Assembly (NCBI GenBank): GCA_002382605.1
Contig: DFYG01000175.1
Location: 8,993 to 20,767 of the forward strand
Direction: 5' to 3'
Source of the DNA: Synergistaceae bacterium UBA4088
Lineage (GTDB): Bacteria > Synergistota > Synergistia > Synergistales > Thermovirgaceae
DNA: 11,775 nt
Under the pieces are notes generated by a model. It did not search any database and was not told the DNA's origin. It saw nothing but the letters and a program-made list of their open reading frames with translations. The first letter of the stretch is position 1; the number at the start of each line of letters is the position of its first letter. Made by a program: the position numbers and the translations under genes. Below, in pieces: positions 6,053 through 11,775 of the stretch.

Positions 6053-7195
6053 GTGAAACTCCTTGTGGATAAAACAAAGTTTCTGAAGAGTTGGACCCTG
6101 GCAGAAAGAGGTGCGGGACACAGGAGCGCAATATCTGTTCTTTCAGGGGTAAAGTGCGAGGCATCGCAGGATGGTGTTTACCTTGAGGCCACGGATCTCA
6201 AGACTTCCATATCCTGCCTTGCGGATGGAGTAGAGATCGTTTCAGAGGGATCAGTAATATTTCCCGTCAAGATAATAGGAGAGTTTTTTAAAAAACTCTC
6301 AGGGGAATCCTTCACCATTGAAGTGGAGAAGGGGAAGGCTACTATTGTCGCTGGAAAGAGCATCTACTCCTTTTCAACGTATCCGGTTTCAGAGTTTCCC
6401 AAACTCCCGGCAGCGGAGAACGGGCAGCCGTTCTTCACAACTTTTGCAGGAGATCTCAAGAGAGTCCTCGAAGAGGGGACCTTCTCAGGATCCCCGGGGG
6501 AGGAGTTTCCGCAGTACCTGAGCGCGGGCCTCATAAAAACCGGGGAAGACAGGGTAAGGGTGGTTTCCACGGACGGGAGAAGACTTTCTCTTTCGCAGGG
6601 AATGGTAACGGTGGAGGGAGAGGGAGATCAGGTCCTTCTTCCGCTTGCGGGGCTCCGGGAACTGCAGAGAGCCCTGGCGCCAGAGGAATCGGAAAATGAG
6701 ATAAGGATAGTAAAGGATGATGCACAGGTCTATTTTCTTACGGAAAAGATGGAATTTTCAGTAAGAAGAGTAGAATCCAGGTTCCCCCCCTATGAAAAAG
6801 TCCTCACATCCGACAGAACATCCTGGTTTTCTGTTGATAGGGAGAGATTCATAGAGGCGCTGGAGAGGGCAGAGGTAGTGGTAAGGGATTTCAGCAGAAT
6901 GGTAGTACTGATCCTTTCACCAGGGGGAGTCCTCAAGATCCAGGCAAAAGCTCCAGAAGTTGGAGAGGCATTTGAGGAGATATCGGGAGAATGCGACGGA
7001 GAACCGCTGAAAATAGCATTCAATGTCAAATACCTGCTCGAAGGTCTCAGGGCCCTTCATGGTACGGTTGCTCATCTCTCGTTCAACGGTCCTAATGGCC
7101 AGATGACCCTGTCGAGACCCAGAGAGGACAGCTTCATGTACGTTCTAATGCCGATAACCCTTCCAGAGGAGGATTCCACAGAAGACATAGAATGA
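6053..7195 (+). CDS. dnaN: DNA polymerase III beta subunit (sliding clamp)
   Basis: This 380-residue protein forms the dimeric ring that tethers DNA polymerase III and many repair proteins to DNA. Seen: the N-terminal MKLLVDKTKFLKSW start; the ATDLKTSIS segment near residue 46, typical of domain 1; the TYPVSEFPKLP motif near 108 at the end of domain 1; VSTDGRRLS in domain 2; SRFPPYEKVL in the linker to domain 3; and a C-terminal YVLMPITLP strand whose Met-Pro forms part of the clamp-binding pocket. An acidic tail (EEDSTEDIE) follows. The start is GTG at 6053, with AAAGGAG 10 bases upstream. A perfect DnaA box overlaps codons 4-7. The stop overlaps the recF start by 4 bases, so translation of the two is coupled. 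Length and domain order are normal for the family. Confidence 0.98.
   Translation: MKLLVDKTKFLKSWTLAERGAGHRSAISVLSGVKCEASQDGVYLEATDLKTSISCLADGVEIVSEGSVIFPVKIIGEFFKKLSGESFTIEVEKGKATIVAGKSIYSFSTYPVSEFPKLPAAENGQPFFTTFAGDLKRVLEEGTFSGSPGEEFPQYLSAGLIKTGEDRVRVVSTDGRRLSLSQGMVTVEGEGDQVLLPLAGLRELQRALAPEESENEIRIVKDDAQVYFLTEKMEFSVRRVESRFPPYEKVLTSDRTSWFSVDRERFIEALERAEVVVRDFSRMVVLILSPGGVLKIQAKAPEVGEAFEEISGECDGEPLKIAFNVKYLLEGLRALHGTVAHLSFNGPNGQMTLSRPREDSFMYVLMPITLPEEDSTEDIE
6064..6072 (-). promoter_or_regulatory. perfect DnaA box inside the dnaN coding start
   Basis: TGTGGATAA, the exact complement of the DnaA consensus, spans codons 4-7 of dnaN (Leu-Val-Asp-Lys). It lies about 30 bp after the candidate promoter and may be part of the origin or a block to dnaN transcription. 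Chance is possible because the encoded residues are ordinary for DnaN. Confidence 0.6.
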
Positions 7196-8247
7196 ATATT
7201 ACAATGACGCAATGGGAAGGATTCAGAAACCTGAAGCCCCGCCGCCAGGAATGGACGGAGGGGCTTCACCTGCTTCTTGGACCTAATGGTTCAGGGAAGA
7301 CCAATATTCTTGAGGCATTGCATGTAATGACAGGCTGGGGCGCGCTGAGAGGAGAAAGGGTCCCTGACCTGCGTGACTGGAGAGGTTCCGAAAGGGGAAC
7401 CTTTCTCACCGGAAGGTTCACAGGAGAGGAAGATCTCGAGATCCATGTGGGAATTGGACCCCGCATAGTGATGAAAAAAGGAGACAGGGCCATCCGCGCG
7501 TCACATCTCCGTCCTCTTGTGCCTTCTCTTATCTTTCTTCCCGGTGACCTCTCGATGATAGAAGGCTCTCCCTCGGTCAGGAGACGTCTTCTCGACCGTC
7601 TTTGTGCTCTTCTGTTCCCGGTCTATGCGCAGAGACTGCACGAATATGGCCGGGCCCTGAGGCAGAGGAACGCATCACTGAAGTATGGAAAGAACATGAC
7701 GGCGACGGCAAGGGTAATGGCGCCCCTTGCCGAATGGATATGGGCTTGCCGGCTTGCTGCTGCTGATCTGATAGGTAACGGTCTCGCCGAGACCGGGTCG
7801 CTTCTGCCGGAGGGAGTATCGGTAGCACTGAAAAGAGGGAGCCTGGGCCTCGAAGATCTTCACGATGATTTCTGGGAATCGCTGAAGGCTTCCGAGAAAG
7901 AGGAGAAGGGCTCAGGGGTCTGTGCAGTAGGGCCCCACAGGGACGATCTTGAGATCCGGTGTGGAGAGAGGGATGTAGCGCGCTGTTTCAGCAGGGGATA
8001 CAGGAGGAGGATAGCTGTGGCTCTTCTGCTCTCTTCAGGGAGAGCGGTGGAGAGGAAGATGAGGAAAAAACCGGTACTTCTTCTCGACGAGGTTACCGCC
8101 GAGCTCGACCATGAAGGCAGAGAACGACTTATCTGCGCTCTTCTTGAAACCGGGTGGCAGGTATTTGCCACCACAGCGGAGGCATGTACCCCCGATTGGC
8201 CCGGTATGACATGGAATGTCTGTAATGGGAATGTTTCCGGATCCTGA
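7192..8247 (+). CDS. recF: DNA replication and repair protein RecF
   Basis: This 351-residue SMC-like ABC ATPase acts with RecO and RecR to load RecA at single-stranded gaps. Seen: Walker A GPNGSGKT at about 30-37; the FLPGDLSMIEGSPSVRRRLLD segment at about 115-135, typical of RecF; GPHRDDLEI at about 247-255; a signature-motif region SRGYRRRIAVALLL at about 267-280; and Walker B LLLDEVTAELD at about 296-306. Two oddities: the signature is SRGY rather than the usual S-x-G-Q, and Walker B has Asp-Glu where most RecF proteins have Asp-Asp. Both remain plausible for a functional ABC ATPase. The ATG at 7192 overlaps the dnaN stop (ATGA). An ATG four codons later is an alternative, but neither has a well-spaced ribosome site, so coupling to dnaN is likely. 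Confidence 0.93.
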   Translation: MNITMTQWEGFRNLKPRRQEWTEGLHLLLGPNGSGKTNILEALHVMTGWGALRGERVPDLRDWRGSERGTFLTGRFTGEEDLEIHVGIGPRIVMKKGDRAIRASHLRPLVPSLIFLPGDLSMIEGSPSVRRRLLDRLCALLFPVYAQRLHEYGRALRQRNASLKYGKNMTATARVMAPLAEWIWACRLAAADLIGNGLAETGSLLPEGVSVALKRGSLGLEDLHDDFWESLKASEKEEKGSGVCAVGPHRDDLEIRCGERDVARCFSRGYRRRIAVALLLSSGRAVERKMRKKPVLLLDEVTAELDHEGRERLICALLETGWQVFATTAEACTPDWPGMTWNVCNGNVSGS

Positions 8248-8267
8248 AAACCCTGGAGGGATCTGCA

Positions 8268-10166
8268 TTGGATGACCGGATCTTCGATGTCATCGTAGTG
8301 GGGGGAGGGCATGCGGGCTGTGAGGCGGCGCTTGCTTCATCGCGCATGGGAGCAAGAACTCTCCTGCTTAACCTTCTTCTTGACAACGCCGCAATGATGC
8401 CGTGCAATCCATCGATTGGCGGCCCTGCCAAGGGACACCTCACGAGGGAGATCGACGCCCTCGGCGGAGAGCAGGGTCTTGCGGCGGATGCATCTACGCT
8501 GCACATCAGGGTACTCAATACATCAAAAGGGGCGGCTGTGCGAACTCTGAGGGCACAGTGCGACATAAGTGAATATCACCTATGGTACCGGCGGATCTGC
8601 GACAGACAGTCAAACCTTTTCGTTATGCAGGAAATGGTCACGAGCCTCTGGATAGAAAGAGGAGTGATAAGGGGGGTCAGAACAGAACTTGGCTCTGTCT
8701 ACGAGAGCCGCACAGTTGTTCTTGCCGGCGGCACTTTTCTCGGAGGGCGGGTGCACATAGGCCTTTCCAGCTTTGACTCCGGCCCCCTCGGCCAGATGCC
8801 TGCCACCAAACTTGGGAAAAACCTTCGGGAGGCCGGACTGCTGGTCGGCAGGCTGAAGACCGGCACCACCCCGAGGATCCATGCCGACAGCGTGGACTGG
8901 GGGGGACTGGAACGTCAGGATAGCGCACGGGAGCCCCTCTGCTTCAGCCATTGGGGGACACCGAAGATCCATAATGGATTTGCCTGTCATATCACCCGGA
9001 CCAATTCAAGGACTCACGATATTATCAGGGGCTCTCTCGACAGATCCCCCCTTTTCACCGGGGCCATAGAGGGGAGGGGCCCGAGATACTGCCCGTCGAT
9101 AGAGGACAGGGTAGTGCGCTTCCCCGAAAAGGAGAGCCACCTCGTCTTTCTCGAACCAGTTGCCCGTGACTGCCCGGAGATATACATGCAGAACTTCACT
9201 ACCAGCCTTCCCCTCGATGCCCAGGTAAGGATGGTAAGGTCTCTTCCGGGTTGTGAGAGGGCGAGGATAATGCGTCCCGGCTACGCTATCGAGTACGACT
9301 TTCTCCCGCCGACACAGCTCACGCCCTGGCTCGAGGTGAAGAGCGTGAGAGGGTTCTTTTGTGCGGGACAGGTCAACGGGACCTCCGGCTACGAGGAGGC
9401 TGCCGCCCAGGGGATAATTGCCGGGATCAACGCTGCTCTCTCCTGCAGGGGGGAAGAACCCCTGGTCATCGACAGGTCAACCGGGTATATGGGGGTTCTG
9501 GTGGATGATCTTGTCACCAAGGGGACGAACGAACCGTACCGGATGCTCACAAGCCGATGTGAATACAGGCTTTTGATGAGGCACGACAACGCCGACACAA
9601 GGTTCTCCCCCATCGGCAGGAAGCTGGGGCTGATCAGCGACGAAAGATGGAAGGTCCTTCAGGCACGGTGGATGGAACTGGAGAGAGAGTTGGAAAGGCT
9701 CCGCAAGACCAGGCTGACACAGACAGGGGTCCTTGATGAGATAATTGGCGGGGCTGGTGCAGGTTCATTCTCGCCGGGTTCCACTGCTGCCGACCTGCTT
9801 AAAAGGCCCGGGATCACATGGGAGATGGTCGCGGAGGTGGCACCTCCGGATGGGGATCTTTCCCGGGAGGTTCGCGAACGGGCATCGGTAGAGATCAAGT
9901 ACGAGGGGTACATATCCCGCCAGCGATCCCAGGTCGAGAGAATGAGAAGAATGGACAAGATAACCATACCGGATGGCATCGACTACGATTCCGTAGGAGG
10001 CCTTCTGAACGAAAGCAGACAGAAACTGTCTGCTATCCGTCCCGTGACTCTCGGCCAGGCAGGGAGGATCTCGGGGGTCACGCCAGCGGATATAATGTTG
10101 CTTGAGGTCTTCATGGAACACAGGCGGAGGGAAGGGCAGAATGGCCGCAAAAAGCAGGAAACGTAG
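8268..10166 (+). CDS. mnmG: tRNA U34 5-carboxymethylaminomethyl modification enzyme MnmG (GidA)
   Basis: This 632-residue FAD enzyme works with the GTPase MnmE to add a carboxymethylaminomethyl group to the wobble uridine (U34) of certain tRNAs, using methylene-tetrahydrofolate and NADH. Seen: the FAD-binding VVGGGHAGCEAA at about 10-21; CNPSIGGPAKGHL at about 46-58; AGGTFLGGRVHIG; the second conserved motif SGYEEAAAQGIIAGINAA; SRCEYRLLMRHDNADTR; and the C-terminal helical MnmE-binding region with KYEGYISRQ and LSAIRPVTLGQAGRISGVTPAD. Length is normal. The start is TTG at 8268, with GGAGG 9 bases upstream and 20 bp after recF; no in-frame ATG fits. mnmE is not in this window, although in many bacteria it is a near neighbour. 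The gene is probably part of the dnaN-recF transcript and overlaps the next gene by 26 bp. Confidence 0.97.
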   Translation: MDDRIFDVIVVGGGHAGCEAALASSRMGARTLLLNLLLDNAAMMPCNPSIGGPAKGHLTREIDALGGEQGLAADASTLHIRVLNTSKGAAVRTLRAQCDISEYHLWYRRICDRQSNLFVMQEMVTSLWIERGVIRGVRTELGSVYESRTVVLAGGTFLGGRVHIGLSSFDSGPLGQMPATKLGKNLREAGLLVGRLKTGTTPRIHADSVDWGGLERQDSAREPLCFSHWGTPKIHNGFACHITRTNSRTHDIIRGSLDRSPLFTGAIEGRGPRYCPSIEDRVVRFPEKESHLVFLEPVARDCPEIYMQNFTTSLPLDAQVRMVRSLPGCERARIMRPGYAIEYDFLPPTQLTPWLEVKSVRGFFCAGQVNGTSGYEEAAAQGIIAGINAALSCRGEEPLVIDRSTGYMGVLVDDLVTKGTNEPYRMLTSRCEYRLLMRHDNADTRFSPIGRKLGLISDERWKVLQARWMELERELERLRKTRLTQTGVLDEIIGGAGAGSFSPGSTAADLLKRPGITWEMVAEVAPPDGDLSREVRERASVEIKYEGYISRQRSQVERMRRMDKITIPDGIDYDSVGGLLNESRQKLSAIRPVTLGQAGRISGVTPADIMLLEVFMEHRRREGQNGRKKQET

Positions 10167-10635
10167 ACACGGGGAAGTCGCGACATTAGGCTCCTTGCTG
10201 CTTTCATCCCTCTCCAGGGAGCAGGCCAGGATGATCCAGATGGCCGAGCTCTGCACCCGCTGGTCCGAGGTGGTGGGCCCGCTTCTTGCAGGGAAAAGCG
10301 CTCCCGAGTCGCTTCTCGACGGAGCCCTGATGATAGTAGCCGCCAATCCGTCCTATGCTCAGGAGATAGGGATGAGGGGGGGGGACATAGTCTCCCTGGT
10401 GCGGGAAAAATGGAGCCTGGAGGTGTCATCCGTCAAAGTCCGGGTGGGAAAGCCCAAAACAGTCCGGAAGTCGGCAGGACCGCGCAGGAAGAGCTCTCCG
10501 GTCAAACCGGATCCTGAAGAGATAGCCGCCTGCCGCGACAGGATCGAAGAGATAGTTCCCAGGGATGACATTGCCGAGGGCCTGGCCCGGCTGATGGCCC
10601 AGTACCGGAAGAGATTCGGCGGAAAAGAGAGCTGA
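10141..10635 (+). CDS. dciA: DUF721 family protein, probable replicative helicase loader/operator DciA
   Basis: The 164-residue product has a basic N-terminus (AAKSRKRRH) and then a DUF721-type domain at about 15-105. Typical features seen there are the conserved W-x-x-VVGPLLA (near 42-50), SAPESLLDGALMIVAANPSYAQEI and SSVKVRVG. A Lys/Pro-rich linker follows, and a charged helical C-terminus (EEIAACRDRIEEIVPRDDIAEGLARLMAQYRKRFG). DciA is the ancestral factor that helps load DnaB at origins in bacteria lacking DnaC or DnaI. The location a few kb from dnaA and oriC, in the recF operon, fits that role. The ATG at 10141 has GGAGG 10 bases upstream; an earlier in-frame TTG at 10102 would add 13 residues lacking family character. 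It overlaps the end of mnmG by 26 bp. DUF721 proteins are poorly conserved, so family membership rests on pattern, length and context. Confidence 0.8.
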   Translation: MAAKSRKRRHGEVATLGSLLLSSLSREQARMIQMAELCTRWSEVVGPLLAGKSAPESLLDGALMIVAANPSYAQEIGMRGGDIVSLVREKWSLEVSSVKVRVGKPKTVRKSAGPRRKSSPVKPDPEEIAACRDRIEEIVPRDDIAEGLARLMAQYRKRFGGKES

Positions 10636-10660
10636 GAACGCGAAAAAAGGGGGACTCGGG

Positions 10661-11410
10661 ATGCCGGAAGAGAAGAGATCTTTTAATGCGGGACTGGCGA
10701 TCCTTGGAGCGGCGCTTGCGGTCGGGATGATAGCCTCCTCCTGGCTGGTTTCCAGTACCGTCAGGGACGTGAAGCTTGCCAACCAGACGATAGTGGTAAA
10801 GGGGTACGCCCAGAAAGAGGTCAAGTCCGATATCGTCGTCTGGAACGGGCGTTTCACTTCGAGAAACCCGGATCTGGTGACAGCCTACGCCAAGCTTGAA
10901 GGGGATCTCAAGGTGGTGCTGGATTATCTCTCCAGAAGCGGAATACCCCGCGAGGAGATCGCTGTCTCCGCTGTAACTACAACGATCCAGAACCGCAAGA
11001 CCTCCCAGGGGTACGACACGAACGAGATAGAGCAGTATGTCCTTGAACAGACCGTTTCAGTGAGATCCGGAAATGTCGCCCTGGTGTCGGGCCTCTCCAG
11101 GGATTCAACCACGCTTATACGGGAGGGGATCGAATTCTTCTCCTATCCGCCCGAGTACTTCTACTCGAAGATCGAGGATATGAAGATACAGCTCCTGGGG
11201 GAGGCCACCCTTAACGCCCGGCAGAGAGCGGAACAGCTGGCGGTCAACAGCGGCGGCAAGGTCGGCGCGCTCAGGGCCGCGGCCCAGGGCGTGTTCCAGA
11301 TCACCCCGCTATACTCGACCGATGTCGATGACTGGGGGAGGTACGACACCACCACCATTGAAAAGGCTGTGAAGGCCGTCGTGACGATACAGTATTCGAT
11401 AGGACAGTAA
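10661..11410 (+). CDS. SIMPL (DUF541) domain protein, membrane-anchored
   Basis: The 249-residue product has a short basic cytoplasmic N-terminus, one hydrophobic segment at about 9-32 (GLAILGAALAVGMIASSWLV) acting as an uncleaved anchor or signal, and then an extracytoplasmic SIMPL/DUF541 domain. Typical features are an early TIVVKGYAQKEVKSDIVVW strand, the helix-forming DLVTAYAKLEGDLKVVLDYL, GIPREEIAVSAVTTT, ALNAR-like repeats (EATLNARQRAEQLAVNSGGKVGAL) and a C-terminal VKAVVTIQYSIG strand. Members are periplasmic or envelope proteins of largely unknown biochemical role; some form ring oligomers or affect stress resistance. No catalytic motif is visible. The ATG at 10661 follows AAGGGGG by 7 bases, 25 bp after dciA, so co-transcription is likely. 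Why an envelope protein follows replication genes is unclear; the link may be only positional. Confidence 0.86.
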   Translation: MPEEKRSFNAGLAILGAALAVGMIASSWLVSSTVRDVKLANQTIVVKGYAQKEVKSDIVVWNGRFTSRNPDLVTAYAKLEGDLKVVLDYLSRSGIPREEIAVSAVTTTIQNRKTSQGYDTNEIEQYVLEQTVSVRSGNVALVSGLSRDSTTLIREGIEFFSYPPEYFYSKIEDMKIQLLGEATLNARQRAEQLAVNSGGKVGALRAAAQGVFQITPLYSTDVDDWGRYDTTTIEKAVKAVVTIQYSIGQ

Positions 11411-11441
11411 GAACAAGGAGGCAGGGAGGGCGAGGGCCGTA

Positions 11442-11469
11442 AATCGTCAATCGTGAATCGGGAATCGAA
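11442..11469 (+). repeat. heptanucleotide tandem repeat AATCGNN, four units
   Basis: Four consecutive 7-mers share AATCG and vary only in the last two bases (TC, TG, GG, AA). This fixed-core, variable-end pattern is like the short tandemly repeated heptamers known in cyanobacteria and other phyla. Confidence 0.7.
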
Positions 11470-11483
11470 GGGTCAAGGGCGGG

Positions 11484-11504
11484 ACGTTAGATGTTAGACG
11501 GAAG
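11484..11504 (+). repeat. heptanucleotide tandem repeat AYGTTAG, about three units
   Basis: ACGTTAG, ATGTTAG and a decayed ACGGAAG follow one another without gaps. It is the same unit length as the neighbouring AATCGNN array but a different core. Confidence 0.5.
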
Positions 11505-11534
11505 GGCAAAACAAGGAGGCATACCCTTTCGCCC

Positions 11535-11583
11535 GCCCGCCGGCGGGCTCGGGGCACCTCCGGCCTTCGGCCTACGGGGCACC
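11535..11583. repeat. GC-rich palindrome with flanking GGGGCACC repeats
   Basis: GCCCGCC and GGCGGGC form a perfect 14-bp palindrome (11535-11548). It is followed by GGGGCACC (11551-11558), a small GGCC-TTC-GGCC hairpin near 11562-11572, and a second GGGGCACC (11576-11583). The build resembles a small REP/BIME-like intergenic repeat. No T-run follows, so a terminator role is unlikely. Confidence 0.5.
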
Positions 11584-11615
11584 AAAAACGAGGCGGCAGG
11601 AAAACCTTAAAGAAG

Positions 11616-11643
11616 GCGTCAGGCATCAGGCTGCAGGCGACAG
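11616..11643 (+). repeat. heptanucleotide tandem repeat GCNNCAG, four units
   Basis: GCGTCAG, GCATCAG, GCTGCAG and GCGACAG are four gapless 7-mers with a fixed GC..CAG frame and two variable bases in the middle. This is the third heptamer family within 200 bp. Confidence 0.7.
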
Positions 11644-11678
11644 GGAAGGCGAGGATCAAGGGCGGGAAGTTTATCCCG

Positions 11679-11698
11679 AGATGAACACAGATGAGTTC
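11679..11698 (+). repeat. 10-bp-period element AGATGAACAC / AGATGAGTTC
   Basis: Two adjacent decamers share AGATGA and then diverge. The AGATGAACACAGATGA core resembles dispersed ACACAGATGA-type intergenic repeats I recall from several bacterial groups. Two copies only, so the call is weak. Confidence 0.35.
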
Positions 11699-11775
11699 AA
11701 GATTTTTTAGCGAATCCAGGATTTTGGTCTTGCATTCGCCCCTTCCGTTTACTGTTGACCCCCGCAGGAACCCCG

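Larger units (their letters stand above)
11412..11667. repeat. duplicated short modules in the same order
   Basis: Three modules occur twice: AACAAGGAGGCA at 11412-11423 and 11510-11521; CAGGGAGGGCGAGG at 11422-11435, with one mismatch at 11641-11654; and TCAAGGGCGGGA at 11473-11484 and 11656-11667. Each set of copies keeps the same left-to-right order with different filler between them. This suggests an old segmental duplication or insertion of repeat units into a common scaffold. Confidence 0.6.
11411..11775. other. gene-free region made of short interspersed repeats
   Basis: No open frame here has a ribosome site or protein-like composition. The region holds three families of 7-bp tandem repeats, three 12-14-bp modules present twice each, a GC-rich palindrome and a 10-bp-period element; these are listed separately. 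An imperfect inverted pair, GCGAAT (11710-11715) and ATTCGC (11734-11739), lies near the right edge. No clear terminator for the upstream operon was found. The next gene presumably begins beyond the window. Confidence 0.7.

Noticed and set aside
9765..10346. 193-codon minus-strand frame at the mnmG-dciA junction
   Set aside because: It is antisense to two well-supported genes and has no recognisable domain.
11442..11643. CRISPR-like array
   Set aside because: Units are 7 bp with no spacers and no cas genes nearby.

Overview
This window looks like the replication-origin neighbourhood of a bacterial chromosome. The gene order dnaA - dnaN - recF - mnmG (gidA) - dciA (DUF721) - SIMPL-domain gene runs on the plus strand from about 4510 to 11410. 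Four unrelated housekeeping genes lie to the left, all on the minus strand. The strand switch falls at 4222-4509, and DnaA-box clusters sit on both sides of dnaA, so genes on each side are transcribed away from a probable oriC. Moderately high GC in the coding regions, frequent TTG/GTG starts with strong Shine-Dalgarno sequences, and the recF-mnmG-DUF721 order suggest a Synergistota-like bacterium. That taxonomic guess is inference from general protein character and gene order, and no database search was possible.

Left arm (minus strand, reading right to left): a DHH/DHHA1 phosphoesterase (4221-3208); a GT28/MGDG-synthase-type glycosyltransferase (3200-2088) 7 bp behind it, so probably co-transcribed; a class V aminotransferase of the cysteine desulfurase family with a TTG start (1850-663); and the N-terminal 155 codons of a threonine dehydratase cut by the window edge (466-2).

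Origin region: 4222-4509 has five DnaA-box-like 9-mers in one orientation around an AT-rich core. The dnaA-dnaN spacer (5833-6052) has more boxes, an inverted pair forming a hairpin in front of a pyrimidine tract, a run resembling the DnaA-trio unwinding motif, and a 20-bp perfect palindrome over the likely dnaN promoter. A further perfect DnaA box lies inside the first codons of dnaN. This layout resembles a bipartite origin.

Right arm (plus strand): sliding clamp (dnaN), RecF (4-bp overlap with dnaN; unusual ABC signature), the tRNA-modifying flavoprotein MnmG, the DUF721 helicase-loader family protein DciA (26-bp overlap with mnmG), and a membrane-anchored SIMPL/DUF541 protein of unknown role. 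Tight spacing and overlaps suggest dnaN-recF-mnmG-dciA, perhaps with the SIMPL gene, form one transcription unit joining replication initiation, clamp loading and repair, and tRNA modification.

The last 365 bases (11411-11775) contain no recognisable gene. They are a mosaic of short repeats: three families of degenerate 7-bp tandem repeats, three 12-14-bp modules each present twice in the same order, a GC-rich palindrome and a 10-bp-period element. This is the least explained sequence in the window. I found no mobile element, CRISPR array, RNA gene or clearly new multi-gene system.
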